DNA of 64,000 bases, from NCBI GenBank assembly GCA_028284445.1, contig JANQRS010000067.1, positions 24,809 through 88,808 of the forward strand, in the 5' to 3' direction. The position numbers were made by a program, and so were the translations under genes. The notes under the pieces are model-generated. The model saw nothing but the letters and a program-made list of their open reading frames with translations, was not told where the DNA came from and did no database searches. The first letter of the stretch is position 1. Each line of letters starts with the position of its first letter. Shown here piece after piece: positions 43,774 through 52,409 of this stretch. Source of the stretch: Calditrichia bacterium. Its GTDB lineage: Bacteria > Calditrichota > Calditrichia > RBG-13-44-9 > J075.

Positions 43774-45492
43774 TTATTCCTCATCCAGGGGCAGCGCCCA
43801 AAGGTTACCGACCGTGTTATAAAGGAAACGACCTTCGCCATCAACGACCAGGTTACCGTCCCCTTCGCCCAGGTAGGTCCAGTCTCGCGTTCGCACGAAT
43901 GTGTGGCGGTCCAGTTCGAAGATTTTGATAAAGTGCTCATCCTGTTTTTCATAGCTCGTCGACATATAAACTTTGTCGCCGCTGAGAGTGAAATTCCATA
44001 TATGTTCAATATCGGCAAGAAAAACATTGGCTATTTCCCCTGGTGCAAGATCCGCAGCGTCGAATTTTTGCAGTTGGACGTCAGCAGTCCCCGGTGCCCA
44101 AAAAGAGCCCTGCCCGCCACTATGCATGACGTAAAGATCCTCACCATCACCGGAAAGTGCCATGCGGCGAATCCGCTTCTGATTGATTTCACGCTGCTCG
44201 AGCAGTTGCGGTTGAAAATCCTGTATGTCAATTTTGTAAATTGTGGGCAGTGTCGTACCACTGTGTCCGGCGGCGGCGGTATAGATAGTCGTCTGGTCGG
44301 GACTTAACAACATATCTGTTTGCCAAACATGATTGAACGTCAGCGCCAGGCTGCTCAAGTGGCTTCCGTTGCTCATATCGAATACACGCAAAGTGCCATC
44401 CCGTGAAGCGATAAATAAGCGCCCGGCATCGTCAACAAGGAAGGGATCATATTGCGACATTTGGGATTGGATAATGACAAAATGAGTGGTGAAGTCAAAG
44501 CTGCTGGTGTTCATTGAAGCAACGGTGTACGAGTTGTTGTCTGAATTTTCCAGCAGAAAATATAAGATTTCGCCGTCGAGGGAAAGGCTGCTGCTACTTC
44601 GCTGCGTGTTGGGGAATTCGTCGGTGAGGGTTCGCGACAATAGCAAGGTCTGCCTGTCTGTGTCAACCACTGCAATACCATCAGAATCACTGCCGTTGGA
44701 ATAGGTATAGTAAAGGTGGCTCTTAATCGGATTGCGAATCATCGGGCGCATTCGTCTATAAGCTGCCGGAAGCGGGATGTGCCATTCCTCGACGGCTAAG
44801 TCGGTTCTAAGTCCCAATAAGCGGCCGCGATCTTTCGAAACGCTAACCGCATAGCCAACAGGAGGGTGACCGCCGAAATATCTCTCGTTGAGAGGATCCT
44901 TATACGTCAGCAGGGCTTTGTCGCTAATGGTTGCAATTGTTACTGCGGCCCCGTTCGTTCTATACCAGATAACGTTGTAGTGCTCGAAATCCGGGTCATG
45001 GCTTTCATTCCAGATAAGGCGCGCACGGTTATCCTCCCAAAAGATCTCTTTGAGCGGCATTCGCCATTCTTGATCCACGCGGTGATTTGAAATAGTGACA
45101 TCAACGGTATATGATAGGTCAGGCACACCGGCAAGTGCCAAAAGCCCGCTGCGAGGCGTTGCATCGAATAGCCCAACCGTTAGTGTTGCCGGGCCGTTTG
45201 CAAAGCGGTTGGTCTGGACTTCTACCGAAAACGGACTGCTGGCCCGAGTCGTAGCGAGCTCGGAGTTGACAAACAGCGCAACGCCGGCAATTGGAAAAGG
45301 GGCTGAGCCGTTTGAAATATCAAAGCCAACGACATCATGAACGGTATCGCCATCTTGTAAAGATGAACCTGTCCAGGTGACCACAGGCGGAGCAACAGCA
45401 TTTTCATTAAATGGCCGCTCCGGATCAACCAGGTCACAGCCAGCCAACAGCAAGGTGACCGCAATGAAGGGCAAAATTGACTTTCGTGACAA
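43774..45492 (-). CDS. Lipoprotein with a beta-propeller
   Basis: 573 residues from TTG 45492, supported by GGGAGG five bases upstream; this start gives a clean signal with lipobox LLAGC. An Ig-like N-terminal domain (about 40-130) with an Fn3-like segment is followed by a WD40/YVTN-type propeller (GDGIAVVDTDRQTLLLS, YDPFLVDDAGRLFIASRDGTL, RRMALSGDGEDLYVMHS, NLVVDGEGRFLYNTVG). Operon partner of the barrel protein downstream. Probably a surface or periplasmic scaffold; no catalytic site seen. Confidence 0.7.
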   Translation of the reverse strand: MSRKSILPFIAVTLLLAGCDLVDPERPFNENAVAPPVVTWTGSSLQDGDTVHDVVGFDISNGSAPFPIAGVALFVNSELATTRASSPFSVEVQTNRFANGPATLTVGLFDATPRSGLLALAGVPDLSYTVDVTISNHRVDQEWRMPLKEIFWEDNRARLIWNESHDPDFEHYNVIWYRTNGAAVTIATISDKALLTYKDPLNERYFGGHPPVGYAVSVSKDRGRLLGLRTDLAVEEWHIPLPAAYRRMRPMIRNPIKSHLYYTYSNGSDSDGIAVVDTDRQTLLLSRTLTDEFPNTQRSSSSLSLDGEILYFLLENSDNNSYTVASMNTSSFDFTTHFVIIQSQMSQYDPFLVDDAGRLFIASRDGTLRVFDMSNGSHLSSLALTFNHVWQTDMLLSPDQTTIYTAAAGHSGTTLPTIYKIDIQDFQPQLLEQREINQKRIRRMALSGDGEDLYVMHSGGQGSFWAPGTADVQLQKFDAADLAPGEIANVFLADIEHIWNFTLSGDKVYMSTSYEKQDEHFIKIFELDRHTFVRTRDWTYLGEGDGNLVVDGEGRFLYNTVGNLWALPLDEE

Positions 45493-45637
45493 GAAATCCT
45501 CCCGATTTTCCGTAATCGCTTCCGTCGTCACATTGAACAAGACAAAGATAATAATGATTTTCCTAACATATTATTGTCGAGACAGACAAAAATTTGGAAT
45601 TTATTGCGAATATTGAAAGGGAAGGCGCCATGCAGCA

Positions 45638-45857
45638 AACGGCGAAGCCGTTACATAAAACAGCCGACTGTTGGCTTGAGGCCACCGGTGGGAAAGTCGC
45701 AGTGGCAGTTGCGGTTTGCAGGAGCAGGAAAAACTGTCTACAGTTTACAGGGTGTCTATCAACGGCGGAGCCGTTACATAATACAGCCGACTGTTGGCTT
45801 GAGGCCACCGGTCGGAAAACGGCAGTGGCAGTTGCAGTTTGCAGGAGCAGGAAAAAC
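45638..45857. repeat. Tandem pair of a 97-bp structured element (123-bp period)
   Basis: Two copies (45638-45734 and 45761-45857) are about 93% identical. Each starts with a perfect short hairpin (AACGGC, three bases, GCCGTT, conserved although the loop differs: GAA versus GGA), then AGCC...GGCT, an ACCGGT palindrome and a GGCAGTGGCAGTTGC-like stretch. Most frames are open across it because the period is divisible by 3, so apparent frames of about 90-115 codons here are not evidence for protein. Likely a dispersed intergenic repeat or structured RNA. Confidence 0.75.
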
Positions 45858-45933
45858 GTCGACTGCTGAACAGATTGACCAATCGACCAATCCACCAACA
45901 ACTTTCACTTCTCAACCCTGAACGACAACCTTC

Positions 45934-47271
45934 TCACTTCAGTCGCGAAGGGGTCAGGGGCACAGTCAGCAGCCGGGCAAAGAGGTTCCAGCGAGTCATG
46001 CGATTGTTGACGCCGGTGCTGCTGTGACGCTCGATGTAACGCTTTACGATGTCCTGACCAAGGTTGTAGTTGATCACATAGCTGCGATATTCCTCGATGA
46101 ATTGCAGGCGTTGTTCCGCTTCATCCGCGGTCATCAAAGCATAGCGCCGCAGCCAGCGTATCGCCTCCCAGCGCTGGATATTGCCGTCGAGGAAATTGCG
46201 CGCCGCTTCATTGTCAGCGTAAGCCAGCTGACGCACCATTTCCTGGATCTCGTAGTATCGCTCAACCTGCGTTGTGTCGAGTCCGGCCAGCGGCCATAAC
46301 ACTTCCTTCTCAAACTGGATGCGTTCGTGACCGGGAAAGGCCATTTCGATGCCATAATTGGCAGTGCCTTCGGAAATCAATGATTGCGGGCTAAACAGGG
46401 GGTAGATCGAATATTCAATCCAGCTGCGCCGGCGAGTAAGATGTTCTTCTTGCAGCGTACTGAATGCGTGATGTCCGGGGTAGCCTTCGTGACAGGCAAG
46501 ATCTATTGCCCGGTCAATGTAAATCGGTAAGTCGGTGTTGACCTGGATGATGCTGAAACTGTTGCCTTTATACCAGTTGTAAGCAGACCAGGATTTGCCC
46601 GTCACATATTCCACCTTGAAGCGCTCATTTTGCGGCATCTCGATAAATTCATGTGTCCGCTTGCGGCCTTCTGAAATGGCCGCCTGAAATACATCATCAA
46701 GTTTTTCAACAGGGATAACAAACTGGCTGCGGAATCGTTGCAAGCGACGGGAGATATTGCCGTAGCCTGGCAAGGCCTGGCCGAGCTGCGAAAGGATTTC
46801 CTCGAAATGTGCCTCATCATTCACCGGTGCAACGGCGTCGTATAGTGCCTTTGATTCCTCGTCAAACGACTTTTCTTCGCCGGACAGCATGTCAACCCGT
46901 CCGCTCACCGATTGCAGTTGTTTTACGAGATAGTTGTAGCGTAGCTTTTCTATCTCATTGAAGGTGTTATCATTGATAATATTGAGACGATGTTGCAGTT
47001 GCCGGGTTTCTTCCGAAAGGGCGCTTAAAATGGCGGCGTCTCCAATGCGCACACTGTCGAGCGGGGCAGGGCGCCATTTTTCCGGGCCATAGTAAAAGTC
47101 AACATAGTTGGGATCGTGCTGCCCGACCTGTAAGACCAATTTAACATAGGCCTCGGCAACGCTGTTCATGCGGGCGCTGTTTTTGTTGATTTCCTGATCT
47201 TCATCGCAGGAAATCAGAAGAATAGAAAGAACAAAGAAAAAAGCCGCACAAAGGGCTTTTATATGCTTCAT
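45934..47271 (-). CDS. DUF885-family lipoprotein, predicted zinc metallopeptidase
   Basis: 445 residues. Lipobox ILLISC gives Cys 22. The C-terminal half carries the HEGYPGHH metal site (about 270-277) with SLISEGTANYGIEMAFPGHE downstream as the third ligand region, which is the gluzincin-like pattern of the DUF885 family. The N-terminal half is helical. These proteins are thought to act as carboxypeptidase-like enzymes at the envelope. The ATG has a weak site. It is followed by the structured repeat pair at 45638. Confidence 0.85.
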   Translation of the reverse strand: MKHIKALCAAFFFVLSILLISCDEDQEINKNSARMNSVAEAYVKLVLQVGQHDPNYVDFYYGPEKWRPAPLDSVRIGDAAILSALSEETRQLQHRLNIINDNTFNEIEKLRYNYLVKQLQSVSGRVDMLSGEEKSFDEESKALYDAVAPVNDEAHFEEILSQLGQALPGYGNISRRLQRFRSQFVIPVEKLDDVFQAAISEGRKRTHEFIEMPQNERFKVEYVTGKSWSAYNWYKGNSFSIIQVNTDLPIYIDRAIDLACHEGYPGHHAFSTLQEEHLTRRRSWIEYSIYPLFSPQSLISEGTANYGIEMAFPGHERIQFEKEVLWPLAGLDTTQVERYYEIQEMVRQLAYADNEAARNFLDGNIQRWEAIRWLRRYALMTADEAEQRLQFIEEYRSYVINYNLGQDIVKRYIERHSSTGVNNRMTRWNLFARLLTVPLTPSRLK

Positions 47272-47309
47272 ATCCGCTGTTCCGGATTTTTAGTGGATTC
47301 CAGTGCCTC

Positions 47310-47765
47310 TTATACGGCGACAAGTAATTGCGGCACCTGTGATGTCTCCGCAATTTCTTCTTCCAGCATTTCCAGCCAGGTCTGCAGGTATAGAATCAAA
47401 TCATCTCTGGAGTTTTGCTTCAAAAAGCGCTGTCCGGCCGGTAACCGCTTCAGGATTCGCGGAGACGAGAGTCGCTCCAGAGTGTAGAGATCATCTGTGT
47501 TTAGCCCGATTTCCAGCATGATTGTGATCACCTGATCAATCGGAAAGCCGCTGTCCGGGCAATAGTCGATCGCTTTCTGACCCCAGTCACCTTCTTTTTG
47601 AAGGGCCAGTTTGTGCAGCTCTTCATGAGAAAGATCCGTCACAGATTGTGCCAGATGGCCACAGTTGCAACGCCCCATGTGGGTCCATTGGTAGTCGGCG
47701 CCAGACGTCAGGCGATCTATCGTTGTCTGAATTGCATTTATCAGCTCTGGTGTTGCCTTAGCCAT
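47310..47765 (-). CDS. Conserved hypothetical protein (151 residues)
   Basis: Soluble, mostly helical, with a cysteine motif MGRCNCGHLAQ (about 29-40) and YCPDSGFPIDQVI (about 67-80), which might bind a metal. AAGGAAA precedes the ATG. It lies 38 bases upstream of the DUF885 gene on the same strand, so they may share a transcript. I do not recognise a characterised family. Confidence 0.65.
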   Translation of the reverse strand: MAKATPELINAIQTTIDRLTSGADYQWTHMGRCNCGHLAQSVTDLSHEELHKLALQKEGDWGQKAIDYCPDSGFPIDQVITIMLEIGLNTDDLYTLERLSSPRILKRLPAGQRFLKQNSRDDLILYLQTWLEMLEEEIAETSQVPQLLVAV

Positions 47766-47833
47766 ATATGATTTCCTTGTTTACGCTAGCTATTATTGGA
47801 ATTATAGGGGTCATATCCGAATAATCCAAGTTT

Positions 47834-47860
47834 CAATGAAGATTGAAAATTGAAGATTAA
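47834..47860. repeat. Short degenerate heptanucleotide array (GATTGAA type)
   Basis: CAATGAA GATTGAA AATTGAA GATTAAT: four 7-bp units, two exact or near-exact to the array at 18297. The rest of the intergenic space up to 48068 holds no gene and no clear signal. Confidence 0.75.
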
Positions 47861-48068
47861 TAATGTCGTGTTCATTTGTTAAATCTTATTTTTCAATCAT
47901 CACTCTCTTTCTTGCGCCCCATCAATTAAAAAACCAAATGGCGCAATAAATTGTTCCGGAAATTTCACTTATCGGCAGGCATTTTGCTTTGAATTTCCAG
48001 GGAGTCTTATATATTGGCGATAGTCTTGCCGATTGGGCAAGATATTCACACGGACAGGAGTTTCCGGC

Positions 48069-49451
48069 ATGCTCAGGCAGTTCATATATTTCTGCTTCAT
48101 CCTGGCTTTTCTGAATACCATGCTCTTCGCGGCGACCTATTACGTCGATCAAAACCATCCGAATGCCAGCGATACCAATCCAGGAACCGCTTCCCAACCA
48201 TTTCTCACAATCGGGCAGGGCATGCAGAGCGTCTCGCCCGGAGATACGGTGATTGTTGTTACCGGTACCTACAACGAGATCCTGAATCCCAGCGTTTCAG
48301 GCACGGCGAATGCCCGGATATATGTCCTTGGACGCGGCAACGTTACTGTCACGAACTCAGGCCGTGTCCTTAGCCTCGACGAACGGTATTATGTTTTCCG
48401 AAATCTGACGATTGACGGGCAATACGGTACCAGCAATACCGTGCGGATTTTTTCAGATGCCGGACACACGGTAATCGATAGCTGCGTGATCCGCCGCAGC
48501 AGCCGCGATCTGGTCTTCATTACCAACGCCGACAGTTGTGCTATCACCAATTCGACGCTGGAGTTAGCGCTTCGCTGGGAAAACGGCGCCCAGGTTGATG
48601 CGCACGCAATTACCGGGCGAATGGATAGTCTGCTGATCCAGAATGATACAATCCGTAATTTCAGCGGCGACGCCATTCAGTTCGACCCTGACCGCAACTT
48701 CTGGACGGATGTCTGGCTGGTTGACTGTGTGATATATGAAGAAACCCTGACAGAAGCAACGAACGGATTTCCGGCAGGATTTAAGCCGGGAGAAAATGCC
48801 GTTGATTTTAAGACGCCCAGCGATGGACCGGCAGCCAAAGTTTATATGATTAACAATCAGGCGTGGGGCTTCGATGGGGATTTTTCGATTGGTTCGCGGC
48901 TGCAGGCAGCCTTCAACGTGAAGGAGCGTGTTGATGCCTTGCTAAAGAACAACATTACCTATAGTAATGAAGTGAGTTTCCGCTTGCGTGGCGGCAATGG
49001 CTGCACCATTACCTGTGTTAATAATGTGACCTACGACTGCGAGCGTGCCTTTCGCATCGAGGATGGAAATACCGGCGAAGATTTCATCGGCATGTACAAC
49101 AATACCGTGGGCACCGGGGTAACAACGCCTATCAATGAGGTTGAAAATGATGCCAATACCTGGGAATTTCTGAACAATCTGTTCGTCAGCAGCAGCGTTC
49201 CACAAGACGCTCCCGATCCATCCAACGTCGCAACCCTTAACAACTTCACCGACTTATCGGGTCATAATTACCTGCCCACTACCGGTAATCCGGCTATTGA
49301 TGCCGGGCAAACCCTGAGCTTTGTTCTAGACGATATCCGCGGACAACCCCGTCCCAGCGGCCCAGCTTACGATGCCGGCGCCTACGAAGTCAATGCCAGT
49401 GGTGATACCACGCCACCTGCCGCTCCGCAGAATGTGAGAGTGACGAAATGA
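48069..49451 (+). CDS. Secreted right-handed beta-helix protein (DUF1565-type), probably 3'-truncated
   Basis: 460 residues from ATG 48069 (AGGAG eight bases upstream). Signal peptide to about residue 22. YYVDQNHPNASDTNPG...PFLTIGQGMQSVSPGDTVIV is a DUF1565 start, followed by parallel beta-helix rungs (VIDSCVIRRSSRDLVFI, NNITYSNEVSFRLRGGNGC) to about 410. The end reads GDTTPPAAPQNVRVTK, which is how a fibronectin type III domain begins, and then stops at a TGA inside a heptamer array. No T9SS domain is present, unlike its relatives here, so the 3' part may have been lost. Confidence 0.8.
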   Translation: MLRQFIYFCFILAFLNTMLFAATYYVDQNHPNASDTNPGTASQPFLTIGQGMQSVSPGDTVIVVTGTYNEILNPSVSGTANARIYVLGRGNVTVTNSGRVLSLDERYYVFRNLTIDGQYGTSNTVRIFSDAGHTVIDSCVIRRSSRDLVFITNADSCAITNSTLELALRWENGAQVDAHAITGRMDSLLIQNDTIRNFSGDAIQFDPDRNFWTDVWLVDCVIYEETLTEATNGFPAGFKPGENAVDFKTPSDGPAAKVYMINNQAWGFDGDFSIGSRLQAAFNVKERVDALLKNNITYSNEVSFRLRGGNGCTITCVNNVTYDCERAFRIEDGNTGEDFIGMYNNTVGTGVTTPINEVENDANTWEFLNNLFVSSSVPQDAPDPSNVATLNNFTDLSGHNYLPTTGNPAIDAGQTLSFVLDDIRGQPRPSGPAYDAGAYEVNASGDTTPPAAPQNVRVTK

Positions 49452-49491
49452 CAAATGACGAATGACGATTGAAAAATGAAGATTGAAGATT
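49447..49491. repeat. Heptanucleotide array at the stop of the beta-helix gene
   Basis: Degenerate 7-bp units (ATGACAA, ATGACGA twice, TTGAAAA, ATGAAGA, TTGAAGA). The first unit covers the gene's TGA stop. It stands in inverted orientation to the array at 49904, on the other side of the four-helix-bundle gene. Confidence 0.85.
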
Positions 49492-49502
49492 AACTGCTTT
49501 TG

Positions 49503-49865
49503 CTATTTTTGATTTTTTCTTGCCGTGATTCGTGATGACTTGAAAATTCGCACTAGTTCATCTGCTTCCGTTATCAAAGGTTGGAGTGCACGATCCAACA
49601 GTTTCAACTCCAGAATAAATTCCAACCAGAATAGTGATTCGTCCGCCTCTTCAAGCACAATGCTTATCTTTGCAGCAAATGCCGCTTTTGATTGAGCCAG
49701 GCAAGCAGCTCGATAATTTGCCGCTATTGAACTGGAAGATCGGATGAGTTGCTTTGCGAAGTCACGGTTAATGGGTTGCTTCCAAAGGGCATTGCCGACT
49801 TCATAGCAGCGAAAAGCAAATTCTTTGGTTCTCGCTTTTAATTCGTCCGATTTATTTTGTTTCAT
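49503..49865 (-). CDS. Four-helix bundle protein (23S rRNA intervening-sequence / S23 family)
   Basis: 120 residues, fully helical, with the family motifs LKARTKEFAFRCYEVGNALW, QLIRSSSSIAANYRAACLAQSK and EEADESLFWLEFI. These small proteins were first seen inside 23S rRNA intervening sequences and as Avd-like accessory proteins; most stand alone and their role is unknown. The gene is bracketed by inverted heptamer arrays (49447-49491 and 49904-49945), with about 10 and 40 bases of spacing. It has no strong ribosome binding site. Confidence 0.9.
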   Translation of the reverse strand: MKQNKSDELKARTKEFAFRCYEVGNALWKQPINRDFAKQLIRSSSSIAANYRAACLAQSKAAFAAKISIVLEEADESLFWLEFILELKLLDRALQPLITEADELVRIFKSSRITARKNQK

Positions 49866-49903
49866 ATTGGAATGATGCAGATTACCGAAAATTCCACAAA
49901 AAA

Positions 49904-49945
49904 ATCTTCAATCTTCAATCTTCAATCTTCATTCTTCAATCTTAA
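49904..49945. repeat. Heptanucleotide array (ATCTTCA)n, inverted relative to 49447
   Basis: Four exact ATCTTCA units, then TTCTTCA and ATCTTAA (the reverse complement of GATTGAA-type units). Forms the right flank of the four-helix-bundle gene. Confidence 0.9.
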
Positions 49946-50082
49946 ATCCCTTCCCTTTTGAGAAATCAATTCCCTGATCATGCTCTTTTATCACAGTTGT
50001 CCCATTAGACGGATACTATGTTCATTAAAAGGGGTATTTCCGGTCTGGTGTGATAACAAGATGTTAACGGAAGGAGAGGGAT

Positions 50083-50220
50083 ATGAAACCCGTCAAGCTG
50101 AAAATCAAGATTAAAGTTAAGTGCAAAATGGCGCAGGAACTCTCGTTGCTGGAGGATGAAGGCGAAGTGACAACGCCACGCCGGCAACGCCGCCGTCGAG
50201 TTTTACCAGTGGAGAATTGA
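50083..50220 (+). CDS. Small basic protein (45 residues)
   Basis: ATG 50083 is six bases after AAGGAG, a very strong site, and opens 45 codons. The N-terminus is Lys-rich and strand-like (KLKIKIKVKCK), the middle acidic (LLEDEGE), and the end Arg-rich (TPRRQRRRRV). It lies 12 bases before the next gene, which has its own GGAGGG. The good initiation signal argues for a real product, perhaps nucleic-acid binding or a regulatory leader. Too short for family assignment. Confidence 0.5.
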   Translation: MKPVKLKIKIKVKCKMAQELSLLEDEGEVTTPRRQRRRRVLPVEN

Positions 50221-50232
50221 TTCGGAGGGATC

Positions 50233-51516
50233 ATGTTTGCGAATCGGATTGGTTGGAGGGAAACCTTCCTCACGCAAGTTTTAATTGTCATCATCATTAG
50301 TGCTTTGCCCATATGCGCCCAGCTGGTGCCGGTCGATCTGAACGATTGGGTTCAGGAAGGATTGCCCGGAAACGGCAACTGGCAAGTTGCTGCAGACGGT
50401 TCATCTGTTTTGCAGACCATCAACGGCGCGCCGACGTTCTTTGTTGGGCCTGACACCCTGATCAATACCTTGATTCAGGGCAGTTTGGAGGTTGAGACCA
50501 CCGGTGACAATGACTTTATCGGCTTTGTTTTTGGTTACCAGCGCCCGGATAGTGCCGAGTCCTTTTTCGATTTTTATCTGCTCGATTGGAAGCAGGGTAC
50601 GCAGACCTTTAGCACTTGGACTGCTGAGGAAGGCTACACGCTTTCTCGCGTTCAAGGCGAAGTTACCGGGTCACTGGCATCTGGAAATGTGCCTTATTGG
50701 AATCATTCCGATAGCGCCTTCACAGTAATCGATACCCGTTATGGCGATGATCAGGGATGGCTGGATAACACCGAATACGAATTTCAATTGCTGTATGAAT
50801 CAAACCGTATTCAGATAACTATTGATACCACGGTCATTTTTGATACCACAGGTACATTTCCCGCCGGGCGCTTCGGCTTCTACAACTATTCCCAATCAAC
50901 GGTGCGCTATCGCGGCTTCTCCCGCAATCAATTTCCGGTCGCTGTGAATGATACTGCTATGACGCTGCAGGATAGCTCGGTAGTGATTGATGTTCTTAGC
51001 AACGATTTTGATCCGGAAGGCCAACCAATTACCATCGATAGCGTCAGCGGCGGCAGCAACGGTTTTGCTGTGATCGACTCTGCCGGTCAGACCATCGAAT
51101 ATTTTCCGGATAGCCTTTTTGCCGGGATTGATACCCTTAACTACTACATCAGTGATTCCCTCGGCGGCACCGCATCAGCAATGGTGCTGATTACGGTCAA
51201 TATTCCTGTGGGCGTGAGCGCTGCTGACGTTCCTATAACGGATTTCAATCTTGCTCAGAATTACCCAAACCCTTTTAATCCGACAACCCGTATTCGCTAT
51301 ACGTTGGGGCAAGCCGCCAATGTGCAACTGACTGTATTCAGCCAGTTGGGGCAGCATGTGCAAACCCTGATTAACGGACGTATGATGGCCGGTCCTCATT
51401 CTGTTGATTGGGATGGTCGAGATGCAAAAGGATTTTCGGTGGCTAGCGGCATCTATTTTTACCGCCTGAAGGTGGGGAATCGATTTATGACGCGGAAAAT
51501 GACCTTGCTACGCTAA
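50233..51516 (+). CDS. Secreted lectin-like / cadherin-like protein with T9SS sorting domain
   Basis: 427 residues; signal peptide to about residue 27. A thrombospondin C-terminal/lectin-like beta domain (about 35-235: FIGFVFGYQRPDSAESFFDFYLLDWKQ, YEFQLLYESNRIQITIDTTVIFD) is followed by a cadherin-like 'tandem-95' repeat (about 235-325: AVNDTAMTLQDSSVVIDVLSNDFDPEG). The T9SS type A domain (NYPNPFNPTTRIRY ... SGIYFYRLKVG) ends the chain. A surface glycan- or calcium-binding role is likely; no enzyme site visible. Confidence 0.88.
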   Translation: MFANRIGWRETFLTQVLIVIIISALPICAQLVPVDLNDWVQEGLPGNGNWQVAADGSSVLQTINGAPTFFVGPDTLINTLIQGSLEVETTGDNDFIGFVFGYQRPDSAESFFDFYLLDWKQGTQTFSTWTAEEGYTLSRVQGEVTGSLASGNVPYWNHSDSAFTVIDTRYGDDQGWLDNTEYEFQLLYESNRIQITIDTTVIFDTTGTFPAGRFGFYNYSQSTVRYRGFSRNQFPVAVNDTAMTLQDSSVVIDVLSNDFDPEGQPITIDSVSGGSNGFAVIDSAGQTIEYFPDSLFAGIDTLNYYISDSLGGTASAMVLITVNIPVGVSAADVPITDFNLAQNYPNPFNPTTRIRYTLGQAANVQLTVFSQLGQHVQTLINGRMMAGPHSVDWDGRDAKGFSVASGIYFYRLKVGNRFMTRKMTLLR

Positions 51517-51522
51517 AAGCGA

Positions 51523-51549
51523 CCGGGCATGCATTGGAGCTATGCCCGG
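51523..51549. terminator. Bidirectional terminator hairpin
   Basis: CCGGGCAT (51523-51530) pairs with ATGCCCGG (51542-51549) around an 11-base loop between two convergent genes. No strong T-run on either side. Confidence 0.6.
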
Positions 51550-51574
51550 ACATAATACACTTTTCAAACTCGCA

Positions 51575-52231
51575 TCAAAAGCTTACAAATGTGATCAAAT
51601 TTATCTGGTCGCGATTTTGTGTGCGTAAGAACTGATTCATATAACCGACCTCAAAGCGCACGCCGGCATTCAAACGATATCCAATCCCACCATAGAGTCT
51701 GTTTCGATCGTAGGCACTTTGCTCGCCGTTTAGAAAGATCTCATTGTAGGCGGCCAGGTAAACTGTGCCGTCTGTTAATTCCGTGTTGTTTAAGGGAAGA
51801 TTGAGCGCCAGGAAATATCGGAAGCGCACTTTGAAATCGTCTTCAACAAAACGCTGTTCAAAGCGGTAACGATGCTGAACGCCGATTCGATTGAATTTTT
51901 GCCGGGTGATAAACTGCTGGAAAATGCGATGTTCGTTCACTTCAACCTTGTCGCTTAAACCGGCGACATAGTTCTCGCTGAGAATGAACCCATAGCCCAG
52001 CAGAAAATTACTGTTGTGGTCGTTTATGCGATATCCCAAACCGGTTCGCAGCAGCAGCTGCTCTAAATCGCCGACGGCATCATAATTCCGGTACTGCACC
52101 TCATGATGCAGATTCCATTGATTGTTGATTTTCTTGTTGCCAAAATAAAGCAGCCAGTTCCCGAGCTCGCTGGTTTGGCCGAATCCCAGGAACGGGGTCG
52201 TAAGGAACAAAATAAGCACCAATTTTTTCAT
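51575..52231 (-). CDS. DUF2490-family outer-membrane barrel protein
   Basis: 218 residues from ATG 52231; the frame is open 89 codons further upstream but that part is not protein-like. Signal peptide ends at FGQ. Typical DUF2490 start (ELGNWLLYFGNKKINNQWNLHHEVQYR) and strand-rich body (FNRIGVQHRYRFEQRF, YGGIGYRLNAGVRFEVGYMNQF) ending in INLITFVSF. Common in FCB-group genomes, function unknown. Confidence 0.85.
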   Translation of the reverse strand: MKKLVLILFLTTPFLGFGQTSELGNWLLYFGNKKINNQWNLHHEVQYRNYDAVGDLEQLLLRTGLGYRINDHNSNFLLGYGFILSENYVAGLSDKVEVNEHRIFQQFITRQKFNRIGVQHRYRFEQRFVEDDFKVRFRYFLALNLPLNNTELTDGTVYLAAYNEIFLNGEQSAYDRNRLYGGIGYRLNAGVRFEVGYMNQFLRTQNRDQINLITFVSF

Positions 52232-52409
52232 GGTCATACCTGCCAAAATTATATGATTGGAACATTTGCCGGACATTTTTGATAAAGCAGTCCCAACAGA
52301 TGTGATCATCTGAAATTTCCCGGACCAACATCGGTGATCCGGGAACAGCAATTCATTATTTAAGGGGATCTTAGCTCGATTGCCGGAAGCATCGAGTTTG
52401 AAAACTGCC

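Noticed and set aside
45574..45921. Apparent coding frames on both strands across the 97-bp repeat pair
   Set aside because: The 123-bp period is a multiple of 3, so open frames are copied automatically; no start sites.
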